Source: Lentisphaeria bacterium (GTDB taxonomy: Bacteria > Verrucomicrobiota > Lentisphaeria > Victivallales > UBA1829). Taken from it: a stretch of DNA of 64,000 nucleotides. The notes beneath the pieces were generated by a model. It saw nothing but the letters and a program-made list of their open reading frames with translations. It was not told the DNA's origin and did not search any database. Below are positions 17,502 through 26,568 of this stretch, piece after piece (within the stretch, counting starts at the first letter, position 1; each line of letters starts with the position of its first letter). Location of the stretch: positions 8,686 through 72,685 of the forward strand of contig DPDG01000024.1 in the NCBI GenBank assembly GCA_003526375.1. The letters are read 5' to 3'. A program made the position numbers and the translations under genes.

Positions 17502-18734
17502 TCAGCATTTCGAGATCACGAGACTTGCATTGGAACCGCCGAACCCGAAACTGTTGCTCAGCGCATGTTTGATTTCAACGTTTCTTCTGGTTTCCCGGAC
17601 AAGATCCGCCCATGCGAAAGAGTCGTCGGGATCGTCCAGATTCGCGGACTTGCTGATGAAAGAGTGTTCCAGCATCAAAGTCGTGAAGATCGCTTCGACC
17701 GCACCTGCCGCGCCGATCATGTGCCCGGTCATGGATTTTGTGCTGTTGATTGCGACTTCGTGGTCGTTTCCGAAAACTTTTTTGATGCCTTCGAGCTCGA
17801 TGGGGTCTCCCACCGGCGTGGAAGTTCCGTGTGTATTGACATAGGCTACATCGGTGCTTTTGAGCCCCGCGGATTCCAGCGCGCGGGACATGACTTCCGC
17901 CGTCGATTCCGCGTTCGGTACAACCATATCCACCGCGTTGCTGTTGGAGTAATAACCGGAAATGATCGCTTTCGGCGCCGCTCCGCGTTTCGCCGCGTGC
18001 TCCTCGCTTTCGAGAACAAGCATCCCCGCGCCTTCGGCAAGCACGAAACCGTCACGTGTTTTATCGAACGGACGGCTTGCCTTTTCCGGCGTTTCGTTGA
18101 AACTGTGGGAGAGGGCGCGCATTGTGTTGAATCCGAGCGCCTGACCCCAGCTCAGTTCTTCGGAGCCGCCGACGATCACCATTTCATATTCGCCGGATTT
18201 GATGAGCCGCGCACCGGCGATGATCGCCAGTGCGCTTCCCGTACAGGCGGCGCTGATGTTGTAGCTTTCCCCTGTGATTCCGTAAAGGAGCGAGATATTG
18301 GCGACTGCGGAGGACGGCATGATTTTAGGTACCGAGAAAGGAGAGACGCTGCGGAGACGGTGCGTCGTGTCGAATGCCTTCATATTTTTGTAGACCGTCA
18401 TGTAGGAACTTCCGGCGCATCCGTTGATGAGCGCGATTCTGCGGTTTGGAAGGTCTTCGGGAGTGAACCCGGCTTCGACCAGTGCTTCATAAACCGCGGC
18501 TGCCGCCATACGGGAATTCGGAGACATGAAACGCAGATTTTTCACATTGAACATCGGACACTGCACCTCGTTGTCGGAAACTCCGGCAACCTGGCTTTCC
18601 AGTCCCATCTCGCGCCATTCGGGCATGAATACGGTTCCGGTTTTTCCGTCCATCAGACTCTGCACGTTTTGCGCCAGTCCATTACCGAGCGGAGTTACGA
18701 GTCCGCGTCCCGTTACGACAACTCTCTTGGTCAT
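17502..18734 (-). CDS. fabB: Beta-ketoacyl-ACP synthase, FabB/KAS I-like
   Basis: A 410-residue thiolase-fold condensing enzyme with the Cys-His-His triad: Cys164 (SAACTGSA), His302 (NTHGTSTPVGD) and His338 (KSMTGHMIGAAGA), and the GFGGSNAS C-terminal loop. Several stretches (RFMS near residue 70, TPEKASR.FD, LMLEHSFI) read closer to FabB than to FabF, but assignment between the two is not certain. It elongates acyl-ACP with malonyl-ACP. The ATG at 18734 has AAGGA 10 bases before it; the upstream codon at 18758 is not ATG. lipA follows. Confidence 0.85.
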   Translation of the reverse strand: MTKRVVVTGRGLVTPLGNGLAQNVQSLMDGKTGTVFMPEWREMGLESQVAGVSDNEVQCPMFNVKNLRFMSPNSRMAAAAVYEALVEAGFTPEDLPNRRIALINGCAGSSYMTVYKNMKAFDTTHRLRSVSPFSVPKIMPSSAVANISLLYGITGESYNISAACTGSALAIIAGARLIKSGEYEMVIVGGSEELSWGQALGFNTMRALSHSFNETPEKASRPFDKTRDGFVLAEGAGMLVLESEEHAAKRGAAPKAIISGYYSNSNAVDMVVPNAESTAEVMSRALESAGLKSTDVAYVNTHGTSTPVGDPIELEGIKKVFGNDHEVAINSTKSMTGHMIGAAGAVEAIFTTLMLEHSFISKSANLDDPDDSFAWADLVRETRRNVEIKHALSNSFGFGGSNASLVISKC

Positions 18735-18944
18735 AGTATGCAAATCCTTTCCGGGCAATATTTCCTATATTTTATCACGGCAATATAACCTTTTACCCTG
18801 TCGATTTCAACGCGGCAACCATCTTCCGGATGCTTTTTTTGCCGTTTTTTAACGTTTCGGATGCGACAGGCGGAGCATAACCGGAGAGAGAAAGAGACCG
18901 GGAAGTGAAAAGATGCCGGATTCCGCAAAACTTGTTTCCCTGTC

Positions 18945-18973
18945 TTGAAAAAATTTCTTTCCTGTATTATACT
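18945..18973 (+). promoter_or_regulatory. Promoter for the MGMT-family gene
   Basis: TTGAAA at 18945-18950, a 17-base spacer and TATACT at 18968-18973, leaving a short leader before the ATG at 18996. The segment matches the one before the AraC gene (40275) over some 26 bases with one extra C. Confidence 0.6.
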
Positions 18974-18995
18974 TTTGTAAACCGGGAGTTCTGGA

Positions 18996-19304
18996 ATGGT
19001 GACGGAGGAGTTTCAAAATCTGATTTATTCTCTTGTGAGGGCGATTCCCCGCGGGCGTGTCGCCACGTATGGGCAGCTCGCGCTTCTTGCCGGATATCCG
19101 GAACGTTCGCGGATGGTCGGCAGGGCTTTGCGCGATGTCCCGCGGAATTTGAAGGTGCCCTGCCACAGGGTGGTCAACGCCGCAGGACGCTGTGCGCCGG
19201 GATGGGCGGAACAGGCGATTCTGCTCCGCAGGGAACATGTCGTTTTCCGTCCGAACGGGAATGTGGATCTTGACCAATGCCTCTGGGATTGTTTTGAAGA
19301 ATGA
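18996..19304 (+). CDS. MGMT-family protein (alkyltransferase domain only)
   Basis: A 102-residue protein that is only the DNA-binding and active-site domain of O6-alkylguanine-DNA alkyltransferases: IPRGRVATYGQLALLAGYP, then PCHRVV with Cys56. Alkyltransferase-like proteins usually have Trp in place of this Cys; here the Cys is retained, so alkyl transfer is possible although the N-terminal domain is missing. The family recognises O6-alkylguanine in DNA. GGGAG precedes the ATG by 7 bases. It stands alone, divergent from the KAS gene. Confidence 0.88.
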   Translation: MVTEEFQNLIYSLVRAIPRGRVATYGQLALLAGYPERSRMVGRALRDVPRNLKVPCHRVVNAAGRCAPGWAEQAILLRREHVVFRPNGNVDLDQCLWDCFEE

Positions 19305-19325
19305 CTTTTTCCATTTTCTTTCGAT

Positions 19326-19354
19326 TTGCAAACAGGATGTGCCCGTGCTAAATT
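19326..19354 (+). promoter_or_regulatory. Promoter for trpB
   Basis: TTGCAA at 19326-19331, a 17-base spacer and TAAATT at 19349-19354. The ATG of trpB is 43 bases further. No attenuator-like Trp leader is seen between them. Confidence 0.6.
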
Positions 19355-19397
19355 ATCGGGTCATATTTTATTTTGAAATCGCAGAGAGGAAAGTAAA

Positions 19398-20624
19398 ATG
19401 GATTACAGAAGTTATTTCAAGCAGTATCCCGACAAAAACGGGCGCTACGGCGAATATGGCGGAGCGATTCTTCCGCCGGAACTCGTCCCCGTGTTCAAAG
19501 AGATTACGGAGGCTTATAACGCAATCTGCCATTCCGCGCAGTTCATCAACGAACTCCGCCGCATCCGGAAGGAATTTCAGGGGCGTCCGACTCCTGTTTA
19601 TCATTGCGACCGGCTTTCACGCAAGCTGAAGACGGGGTGCCAGATTTATCTCAAGCGCGAGGATTTGAATCATACCGGCGCTCATAAGCTCAATCACTGC
19701 ATGGGGGAGGGACTTCTTGCAAAATTCATGGGCAAGAAGAAACTGATCGCCGAGACCGGTGCCGGGCAGCATGGCGTGGCACTTGCGACGGCCGCCGCGT
19801 ATTTCGGCTTGAAGTGTGATATTTACATGGGCGAGGTCGATATCGCGAAACAGGCGCCGAACGTGACGCGCATGAAGATCCTCGGCGCAAATGTCGTCCC
19901 TGTGACTCACGGGCTTAAGACCCTGAAAGAGGCGGTCGATGCCGCTTTCGATGCTTATCTGAAAGAATACAAAGAGGCGATTTACTGCATCGGCTCCGCG
20001 CTCGGTCCGCACCCGTTCCCGCAGATGGTGCGGGATTTCCAGATGTGCGTCGGGCTTGAAGCGCGCGAGCAGTTCCTGGAAATGACGGGAATCTTCCCGG
20101 ATGTCGTCTGCGCCTGTGTCGGCGGCGGCAGCAATGCCGCGGGAATGTTCTCCGCGTTTCTCAACGATCCCGTTGAAATCTGTGGTGTCGAGCCGCTCGG
20201 CAGAGGTCCGAAAACAGGGGATCATGCCGCTTCCATGGCATTCGGCAAGCGCGGCGTTCTCCACGGCTTTGACAGCATTCTGCTCCAGGAAAAGGACGGA
20301 TCGCCGTCTCCGGTCTATTCGATTGCCAGCGGTCTGGATTACCCCGGCGTCGGTCCTGAACATGCTTTCTGGCGTGACCTCGGCAGAGTCAATTATGTTA
20401 CGGCGACCGACGAGGAGGCGATTGACGCGTTCTTCAAATTGTCCCGCTATGAAGGAATCATTCCCGCGCTGGAAAGTTCCCATGCGATTGCATATGCGAT
20501 GAAGCGCGCACGGGAAATGAACAGCGGCGCGATTCTGGTCAACTGCAGCGGCCGCGGTGACAAAGACGTGGATTATGTTGTCGAGCACTACGGTTACGGC
20601 GAACAGTTCATGTTCAAAGATTGA
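19398..20624 (+). CDS. trpB: Tryptophan synthase beta chain
   Basis: A 408-residue PLP enzyme of usual length. The PLP lysine is Lys97 in HTGAHKLNH; ETGAGQHGVALATAAAYFG forms the substrate loop and GGGSN (242-246) the phosphate cup. It condenses indole with serine. It begins GRYGEYGGAILPPEL, as in the TrpB1 class that works with TrpA, but no trpA or other trp gene is nearby. The gene is flanked by its own promoter and a terminator, so it is a single transcription unit. AGAGGAAAG precedes the ATG. Confidence 0.95.
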   Translation: MDYRSYFKQYPDKNGRYGEYGGAILPPELVPVFKEITEAYNAICHSAQFINELRRIRKEFQGRPTPVYHCDRLSRKLKTGCQIYLKREDLNHTGAHKLNHCMGEGLLAKFMGKKKLIAETGAGQHGVALATAAAYFGLKCDIYMGEVDIAKQAPNVTRMKILGANVVPVTHGLKTLKEAVDAAFDAYLKEYKEAIYCIGSALGPHPFPQMVRDFQMCVGLEAREQFLEMTGIFPDVVCACVGGGSNAAGMFSAFLNDPVEICGVEPLGRGPKTGDHAASMAFGKRGVLHGFDSILLQEKDGSPSPVYSIASGLDYPGVGPEHAFWRDLGRVNYVTATDEEAIDAFFKLSRYEGIIPALESSHAIAYAMKRAREMNSGAILVNCSGRGDKDVDYVVEHYGYGEQFMFKD

Positions 20625-20646
20625 CCATTGTTACCCTGAGTTTCAG

Positions 20647-20690
20647 ATCCGGCAGAATGTTCCGCACGGATATTCCTGCCGGATTTTTTG
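20647..20690 (+). terminator. Intrinsic terminator after trpB
   Basis: A stem of 20647-20658 with 20672-20684 (one bulged C) is followed by six T. It lies 22 bases after the trpB stop. Confidence 0.8.
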
Positions 20691-20773
20691 TTTATTGCCC
20701 TGCATCATGAAAAAATCCATTTTATAGTGTTTTCCGGCTTTGGTAAGAATATACAACAGGGAGTTGAACACGG

Positions 20774-21307
20774 ATGAAAACATGTTTTTTCTTTCTCGGC
20801 TTTTCCTTCTTTTTGTTGTGGAACCTTTCTGCGACGGAAGAAAAGTTTTTCCGTGTCGAACTACATGAAAAGTTTTTTTCTGCGGAGTATTCTCCGGAAT
20901 TTTTTGAACGGTATGTCGCTTTGCTGGGAAAAGACTTCAGGCTTGTTGAAAGACCGCCTCGCAATCTGTGCTTGAGACGCAATTTTTATCTTTGCAGTCG
21001 CAGAGGAATGGTGAGTCCAGGCTGGGAGAGCGGGAGTGTTACAGGGGGTGATTTCACGGTTGGAAAACATAATGTGAAATTGCCGTGTTCTGTTGTTGCA
21101 GACGTGAAGACTGTTCCTTTTGCCGACGGGATTGCATGGGTTCTGTTTGAAGTCAGAATCACGGGTCCGGTCAGAGTGACGTATCAATATGGCGTGGCTG
21201 TCAGGCAGGTGATCAGGGATGGGAGGTATACTTTGGGAATTACTGGAGAAGTTCGTGGATTTCCTGCGTCCTGCCTGCTGATTTCTGCCGGTAAAGGTGA
21301 AGAATGA
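20774..21307 (+). CDS. Secreted hypothetical protein
   Basis: A 177-residue protein with a signal peptide (FFFLGFSFFLLWNLSA, cleavage near residue 20). The mature part is rich in Phe, Arg and Val and beta-like, with two Cys near residues 65-73 (NLCLRRNFYLCSRRG) that could form a disulfide. An ACAGGGAG precedes the ATG by 9 bases. It lies between the trpB terminator and the cysS leader. Not recognised as any family. Confidence 0.6.
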   Translation: MKTCFFFLGFSFFLLWNLSATEEKFFRVELHEKFFSAEYSPEFFERYVALLGKDFRLVERPPRNLCLRRNFYLCSRRGMVSPGWESGSVTGGDFTVGKHNVKLPCSVVADVKTVPFADGIAWVLFEVRITGPVRVTYQYGVAVRQVIRDGRYTLGITGEVRGFPASCLLISAGKGEE

Positions 21308-21419
21308 AAGTTTTCCGGAACAGTACCGGAAGAAATAACAAGATTGATTTAACCCGTATTCATCTTTGTTTGGTTTCATTGCTTACGGTTAGTTCATCAA
21401 AAAACGGCAAAAGGAGCCG

Positions 21420-21599
21420 ATGGCAAAAATTAAGTTTTCATCTTGTCTTTCGGCTTTTATGAAAAATCAGCGTTCCGCGTTGTGTGTTTTTTTTGCCATT
21501 TTCTCTTCTTCTTTTTCCACTTTTTCGGCTTTCCATTGGAAAAAATGGACTTCTGCATGTAAATTAGCTGTGATGAAACATAACAGAAAGGATTTTTGA
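21420..21599 (+). CDS. Candidate small ORF coupled to cysS
   Basis: A 59-codon frame, ATG at 21420 with AAAAGGAG 3 bases before it, ending TGA at 21597-21599 exactly against the cysS ATG (TGAATG). The peptide has a hydrophobic, Ser/Phe-rich middle (residues 20-38, signal- or anchor-like) and a basic tail, with Cys at 9, 22 and 47. It could be a membrane peptide or a translated leader that sets cysS translation. The spacing of the ribosome site is tight and there is no homologue to cite, so it is only a candidate. Confidence 0.35.
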   Translation: MAKIKFSSCLSAFMKNQRSALCVFFAIFSSSFSTFSAFHWKKWTSACKLAVMKHNRKDF

Positions 21600-23012
21600 A
21601 TGCGTTTCTATAATACTCTGGGACGTAATATGCAGGATTTTCAGCCGATCGAAGAAAAGGTCGCGAAGATGTACACCTGCGGCCCGACAGTCTATAATTA
21701 TGCTCATATCGGAAATTTCCGCGCTTATTTGTTCGAGGACCTGCTCCGCCGTTCTCTGGAGTATCATGGATACAAAGTCACGCAGGTCATGAACCTGACG
21801 GATGTTGACGACAAGACGATCCGTGATTCCCGGGCTGCCGGACTGAAACTTCAGGATTTTACCCGCAAGTATAAAGATGCGTTTTTTGAAGATCTCAAGA
21901 CGCTCCGCATTGAGCCCGCCGAGCATTATCCCGAGGCGACGACGCATATTCCTGAAATGATTGAAATGATCCGGATTCTCTTTGAGAAAGGATTTGCCTA
22001 CAAGTCCGAGGACGGTTCCGTCTATTTTTCCATCGCCAAATTCAAGGATTATGGAAAACTGGCGAAAATCGATATGGAGCAGCAGCGTTCCGGCGTCCGC
22101 ATCAACAATGACGAGTATGACAAGGATTCCGTTGCCGATTTCGCGCTCTGGAAAGCATGGAGCGAGAGCGACGGCGATGTCAAGTGGGACAGCCCGTGGG
22201 GACCGGGGCGTCCCGGCTGGCACCTCGAATGCAGCGCCATGAGCATGAAATATCTCGGCAGGACATTCGACATTCATACGGGGGGCATCGACAACATGTT
22301 CCCGCATCACGAGGACGAGATTGCACAGAGCGAAGCCGCAAACTCCTGCAAATTCGTGAACTACTGGCTTCATTGCGAACATCTGACGATCGATAAGAAG
22401 AAAATGTCGAAATCTCTCGGCAATTTCTATACGCTGCGCGACCTGCTGAACAAAGGATATTCCGGAAAAGAGGTCCGCTGGGCGCTTATCGGAACCCATT
22501 ACCGTTCCAAACTGAACTTCAATCTCGGTCTCTGCGATCAGGCTCGCTCGACCTTGAAGAAATTTGCCGATTTCTTCGGTCGCCTGAAAGCACTGCCGCA
22601 GGGAACGGCGGGAAAAGAGGAGGCTCTCAGGCTTGCCGCCGATGCCGACAGAAAATTTGCGGATGCGATCGGAGACGATCTGAACATTGCCGAAGCGCTG
22701 TCCGCCGTTTTTACACTGGAACGTGCAGTGAATACGGCACTTGCTTCCAATTCTCTCCAGTCCGAAGCCGGCGGGGTGATCCTGGAACAATTCCGCCGTT
22801 TTGACAGAGTGCTTGCCGTTTTCGATGTGGACGCCGCCGCCTCGGAAGAAGCGGAAGATGTCCCTGCCGGGATCATGGCTCTTGCGCAGAAGCGGATCGA
22901 AGCAAGAAAGGCAAAGGATTTCAAGACGGCTGATGAGATTCGCGATTCCCTGAAAGCGCAGGGGTGGGTCATCATCGATACGCCGCAGGGAATGAAAGTC
23001 AAAAAGGCTTGA
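21600..23012 (+). CDS. cysS: Cysteinyl-tRNA synthetase
   Basis: A 470-residue class I synthetase. CGPTVYNYAHIGNFRAY holds Cys27 (zinc ligand) and the HIGH-box variant HIGN (36-39); HLECSAMSM and HHEDEIAQSE supply further zinc ligands; KMSKS is at 268-272; the C-terminal helical anticodon domain ends ARKAKDFKTADEIRD. It charges tRNA-Cys. AAAGGA lies 7 bases before the ATG, inside the end of the small upstream ORF. Length and motifs are ordinary. Confidence 0.97.
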   Translation: MRFYNTLGRNMQDFQPIEEKVAKMYTCGPTVYNYAHIGNFRAYLFEDLLRRSLEYHGYKVTQVMNLTDVDDKTIRDSRAAGLKLQDFTRKYKDAFFEDLKTLRIEPAEHYPEATTHIPEMIEMIRILFEKGFAYKSEDGSVYFSIAKFKDYGKLAKIDMEQQRSGVRINNDEYDKDSVADFALWKAWSESDGDVKWDSPWGPGRPGWHLECSAMSMKYLGRTFDIHTGGIDNMFPHHEDEIAQSEAANSCKFVNYWLHCEHLTIDKKKMSKSLGNFYTLRDLLNKGYSGKEVRWALIGTHYRSKLNFNLGLCDQARSTLKKFADFFGRLKALPQGTAGKEEALRLAADADRKFADAIGDDLNIAEALSAVFTLERAVNTALASNSLQSEAGGVILEQFRRFDRVLAVFDVDAAASEEAEDVPAGIMALAQKRIEARKAKDFKTADEIRDSLKAQGWVIIDTPQGMKVKKA

Positions 23013-23142
23013 CGGGAGGCGCCGGGTAAAAAATAGTGCAATATTTTCTACCATGGATGTTTATCGCAGGTTGAATAATGCGCCATGCGATATACATTAT
23101 AAGGTTTTGTGGTAGTTTGACAATAAAAAATAAGGGTTGGTC

Positions 23143-24786
23143 ATGGTTATAAGAAAAATGAATACGGTGCTGGTGAAGCACAACAAGATTCTCTTTGGTG
23201 CATTTTCCATCATTATCATTATCTCTTTCGTCTGGTTTTTCACTCCCGGCATTGACGGTTCGCTGCTTTTCGGAAACAGGATGTCTCCGAATTCGGTAGT
23301 CGGAAAAGTCTTCGGCAAAAAGGTGAAGCTGAAAGACTATCAGAAAGCTGTGGACAACAAGAGCCTCCTGCTTTCCCTTTACAATCCCGCCGCTCCCGCT
23401 GAGCTCAGAGATTACGTGATCGCCAATATCTTCACCGATATCGCTCTTGAGGCGGCGGCTGAAAATGCCGGAATCACGGTTCCCGATGAGGACGTGATTG
23501 CCGAAATCAAGCGGATTCCCGTGTTCAACTCCGAAAAAGGTTTCGATCACGAGCGTTATGAAGCTTTCATCAAGAGCTACGTCGAGCCGTCCGGGTTGAC
23601 CACGGCTGATTTTGAAGAATCCATCCGCAAGTTCATCGCGACCAGAAAACTGCTTCAGGGCGCATCTCTCAATGTTATCGTGGTTCCCGATGAGCTGGAT
23701 CAGTTCATGAATCATCGTCTGGAAAAGATCAAGGCTTCCGCGATCCGTTTCCCGTTTGCGTCCTACAAGCCCGGCAAGATATCGGAACAGGAGCTGGAGG
23801 ATTTTTACAAGAAGAATACTCAGTTGTTCATGACTGCGCCTCAGTTGATGACGGAAGTCGTGAGATTCGACTACAAGAATTACATGAAAGATGTAAAGGT
23901 CACGGACAAGCAGGTTGAGGATTATTACAAAGCGTCCGAAGACAAATTCAAGAAAGACGGCAAAGTGCAGCCGCTGGCGGCTGTCAAGGCGCAGATCGTC
24001 GGCGAACTCAAACTGGAGGAGGCGAAGAGCAAGGCGATGGATGCCGCCCGCGAATTTCGCAATGAGCTTTATAATGCCGCGTCCGAAGTTTCCACCGGCG
24101 CCGGGCAGATTGAAGTCTTCAATACGATTGCCGGAAAACATGGTTTCCAGTTGGTCAAGCCGGTGTCCTGGTTGACTGCGTCTTCGGAACTGATCGACAA
24201 GATCGGCAGAGAACCTGCTCTTGTTGCCGCGCTGTTCCATACAACGGAACGTTATCCGATTACGAAGAGTGTTGCCGGGAAACGTGCCGCCTATGTTGCG
24301 GTTGCCGTAAAGAGACAGCCTTCCGTTCCGGCTCCGTTTGCCGAGGTAAAGGCGAAAGTCGAGGAGATGCTTGCCCTTCAGAGAGCAAGAGCTGCGGCAA
24401 AAGAGGCGGCTTCCAACTTTGCCGCAAAGCTTGCCGCAAGCAAGAATCCGCAGGCGGAACTTGCCGCGGCAGCAAAGAATCCGGGAATTCAGATCAAGCC
24501 GATCAAGGAATTTTCCCGCCAGACTGTCAACCCTGCCGATTATGAAGCCCGCTATGCTTTGATGGCAACGGACAACATTACGCCCGTCGTGCCGATGGCG
24601 GATGGAATGATGATGATTCTGATTGAAAAACGGACCCCGCCGACTGCGGCGGAAAAGCAGGCTCTCAAGGATACTCTCACTTCTGAATTTCAGGCTGAAA
24701 AGAGAGCGTTGGCGGAGACCGCATTTCTTGACTGGGTGCGCGCCAATACGGAAAGTTACCTTTCCAACGAGCCGCAACAGCAATAA
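23143..24786 (+). CDS. PpiD/SurA_N-like membrane-anchored chaperone
   Basis: A 547-residue protein with one N-terminal membrane anchor (ILFGAFSIIIIISFVWFF) and a long periplasmic part. Residues 40-200 match the SurA_N/PpiD N-terminal helical domain (VVGKVFGKKVKLKDYQKAV, an IFTDIALEAAAENAGITVPDEDVIAEI-like run). No parvulin isomerase core is recognisable in the middle; the C-terminal half is Ala/Lys-rich helical. This suits a holdase for outer membrane or secreted proteins rather than an isomerase. AAGGG precedes the ATG at 23143 by 6 bases. A terminator follows. Confidence 0.75.
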   Translation: MVIRKMNTVLVKHNKILFGAFSIIIIISFVWFFTPGIDGSLLFGNRMSPNSVVGKVFGKKVKLKDYQKAVDNKSLLLSLYNPAAPAELRDYVIANIFTDIALEAAAENAGITVPDEDVIAEIKRIPVFNSEKGFDHERYEAFIKSYVEPSGLTTADFEESIRKFIATRKLLQGASLNVIVVPDELDQFMNHRLEKIKASAIRFPFASYKPGKISEQELEDFYKKNTQLFMTAPQLMTEVVRFDYKNYMKDVKVTDKQVEDYYKASEDKFKKDGKVQPLAAVKAQIVGELKLEEAKSKAMDAAREFRNELYNAASEVSTGAGQIEVFNTIAGKHGFQLVKPVSWLTASSELIDKIGREPALVAALFHTTERYPITKSVAGKRAAYVAVAVKRQPSVPAPFAEVKAKVEEMLALQRARAAAKEAASNFAAKLAASKNPQAELAAAAKNPGIQIKPIKEFSRQTVNPADYEARYALMATDNITPVVPMADGMMMILIEKRTPPTAAEKQALKDTLTSEFQAEKRALAETAFLDWVRANTESYLSNEPQQQ

Positions 24787-24807
24787 TTGTTTTTCTGTTT
24801 GAAACTT

Positions 24808-24846
24808 AAAGCCTTCCGGGAAGAAAATTCCGGAAGGCTTTTTTCT
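24808..24846. terminator. Intrinsic terminator after the PpiD-like gene
   Basis: A 12-base perfect stem, 24808-24819 with 24830-24841, and T-rich sequence follow the stop by 21 bases. The A run on the other side would also let it work for the opposing minus-strand gene. Confidence 0.85.
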
Positions 24847-24910
24847 TGCATCTCAGATGTCCGGCATGTGGCTTTGCGGTCTGTGCCTGTCTGATACTTG
24901 CTTCGAGGAG

Positions 24911-24962
24911 GGATGCCTTTGAGACGAAAGAGTGCTCTTGAATCAAGGGCTTTGCCGTTGCT
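24911..24962. repeat. Dispersed degenerate repeat, copy 1
   Basis: The blocks CTTTGAGACG and CTTGA-A-TCAAGGGCT-T-TGC also occur, with a longer gap and two or three changes, at 29608-29662. It lies between a terminator and the end of the sigma-54 activator gene and does not code. Confidence 0.45.
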
Positions 24963-24995
24963 GCCATGGCTTCCCGCTGCCGGCGGCGGGGGAGT

Positions 24996-26543
24996 TTATT
25001 CCTCGGCTTTCCTTCGATACCATTCGGGCGTAATGCCGTAACTGTTGATCTTGTAATGAATGACGCGCGGAGAAAGATCCAGATCACGGGCGGCGGCGGA
25101 CATGTTGCCGTTATTCTTTTTCAACGCCTCTACAATCAGCTCCCGCTCGAATGATTCCACCATTGTGTTGAACGACGCTTTTCCTTCCGGCAGTATTTCA
25201 TAACCCGCATCTTTACCGGTCTGAAGCGATGGCGGCAGATTGTAGCTGTGAATGCAGTCGTCGGCGGAAGTCAGGACGGCGCGTTCTATGCAGTTCTCCA
25301 GTTCGCGGACGTTTCCCGGCCAGTGGTATGCCATCAGCATGTTGACTGCGGGAGTGGAAAGCCGTTTGACATTTTTCCCATAGCGGAGATTGTGTTTGCT
25401 GATGAAGTGTTCCGCCAGCAGAACGATGTCGCTTCTGCGTTTGGAAAGGTCCGGCAGAAGAATCGGGAAAATGTTCAGACGATAATAAAGGTCCTCGCGG
25501 AATTTTCCCTCCGCCATCAGTTGTTCAAGGTTCCGGCTGGTCGCGGCAAGGAGACGCACATCGGCTTTGATTTCTTCATTGCTTCCGATTCGTGAAAACG
25601 TGCGTTCCTGAATGAATCGCAGAAGCTTGACCTGCACCGGCAGGCTGAGATCTCCGATTTCGTCCAGAAACAGAGTGCCTCCATCCGCCGCCTCCGCGCG
25701 CCCGATCCTGCGGCTGACTGCCCCTGTGAAAGCCCCTTTTTCGTGGCCGAACAGTTCGCTTTCGACCAGATTTTCCGGGAGAGCAGCGCAGTTCAGAGTG
25801 ACGAACGGTTTGTCCGCGCGCGGGCTGAGCTGGCGGATTGCCTTTGCAACCAGTTCCTTGCCGGTTCCTGAACTGCCGCGGATCAGTACCGTCGCATTGC
25901 TGGGGGCGACTTGCCGGATCAGCGCATAGATGTTCTGCATTGCGCGGCAGTTCCCGATCAGTTCGCCGGGATTGCCGCCCTCGGTCAATGCCTCGCGCAG
26001 ACGTTTGTTCTCCGCAAGAAGGCTTTCGCGCTCCTCCCATTCCTGATGGTAGACCGCAACCGCGTCCGCCATCAGGTTGCCTACGATTTCCAGCAGTTTC
26101 AGATCCTCGTCCAGTTGAACTCCCGGTACAACCTTGCGGTCGATTCCGAGCGTCGCGATTACTTTTTCGTCCTGAATGACCGGAACGCACAGGAACGCAA
26201 CCGGATTGCTGTCGAGCTGATGGCGTCCGGTCCGGCTCAGGAAGCGTTTGTCTCTGGAGATATCCGGCACCAGGCAGGGAATTCCCGTTGCGGCAACATG
26301 CCCCGTGATGCCTTCCCCGAGTTTGTATCTGCCGCGTTTCTTCTCGTTTTCATCAAGCCCCTGCGAAGCTTCTATGATGAAGATATCTCCCTGGCGCAGG
26401 GTGAAAGTGCCGCGCACCATTCCCATTTTCCTGTTCAGGATATCAAGCACTTTTCCCAGCAGAGCGCCGACATTGCGTTCATGGACGACAGCGGAACTGA
26501 TTTCCTGCAGAACTGCGATTTCCGTCTTCAATTGATCCGGCAT
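24996..26543 (-). CDS. NifA-type sigma-54 transcription activator
   Basis: A 515-residue regulator: an N-terminal GAF domain (residues 1-165), an AAA+ domain with Walker A GSSGTGKE (223-230), the sigma-54-contacting GAFTGA (270-275) and Walker B LFLDEIGD (291-298), then a Fis-type helix-turn-helix near the end (NNGNMSAAARDLDLSPRVIHYKI). It remodels RNA polymerase carrying sigma-54 at enhancer-dependent promoters, with the GAF domain sensing a small ligand. The ATG at 26543 is chosen over an upstream non-ATG start that would add 20 unlike residues. It is last in a minus-strand run with aspC and a small membrane gene. Targets are not visible. Confidence 0.9.
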   Translation of the reverse strand: MPDQLKTEIAVLQEISSAVVHERNVGALLGKVLDILNRKMGMVRGTFTLRQGDIFIIEASQGLDENEKKRGRYKLGEGITGHVAATGIPCLVPDISRDKRFLSRTGRHQLDSNPVAFLCVPVIQDEKVIATLGIDRKVVPGVQLDEDLKLLEIVGNLMADAVAVYHQEWEERESLLAENKRLREALTEGGNPGELIGNCRAMQNIYALIRQVAPSNATVLIRGSSGTGKELVAKAIRQLSPRADKPFVTLNCAALPENLVESELFGHEKGAFTGAVSRRIGRAEAADGGTLFLDEIGDLSLPVQVKLLRFIQERTFSRIGSNEEIKADVRLLAATSRNLEQLMAEGKFREDLYYRLNIFPILLPDLSKRRSDIVLLAEHFISKHNLRYGKNVKRLSTPAVNMLMAYHWPGNVRELENCIERAVLTSADDCIHSYNLPPSLQTGKDAGYEILPEGKASFNTMVESFERELIVEALKKNNGNMSAAARDLDLSPRVIHYKINSYGITPEWYRRKAEE

Positions 26544-26568
26544 AATGTTTCCCGATTGGCAACAGGCG

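Noticed and set aside
21500..21570. Promoter TTGGAA...TAAATT directly before cysS
   Set aside because: The spacer is 20 bases, too long to support.
21564..24783. Two long minus-strand frames opposite cysS and the PpiD-like gene
   Set aside because: They mirror the codon bias of the real genes, which have clear family motifs.
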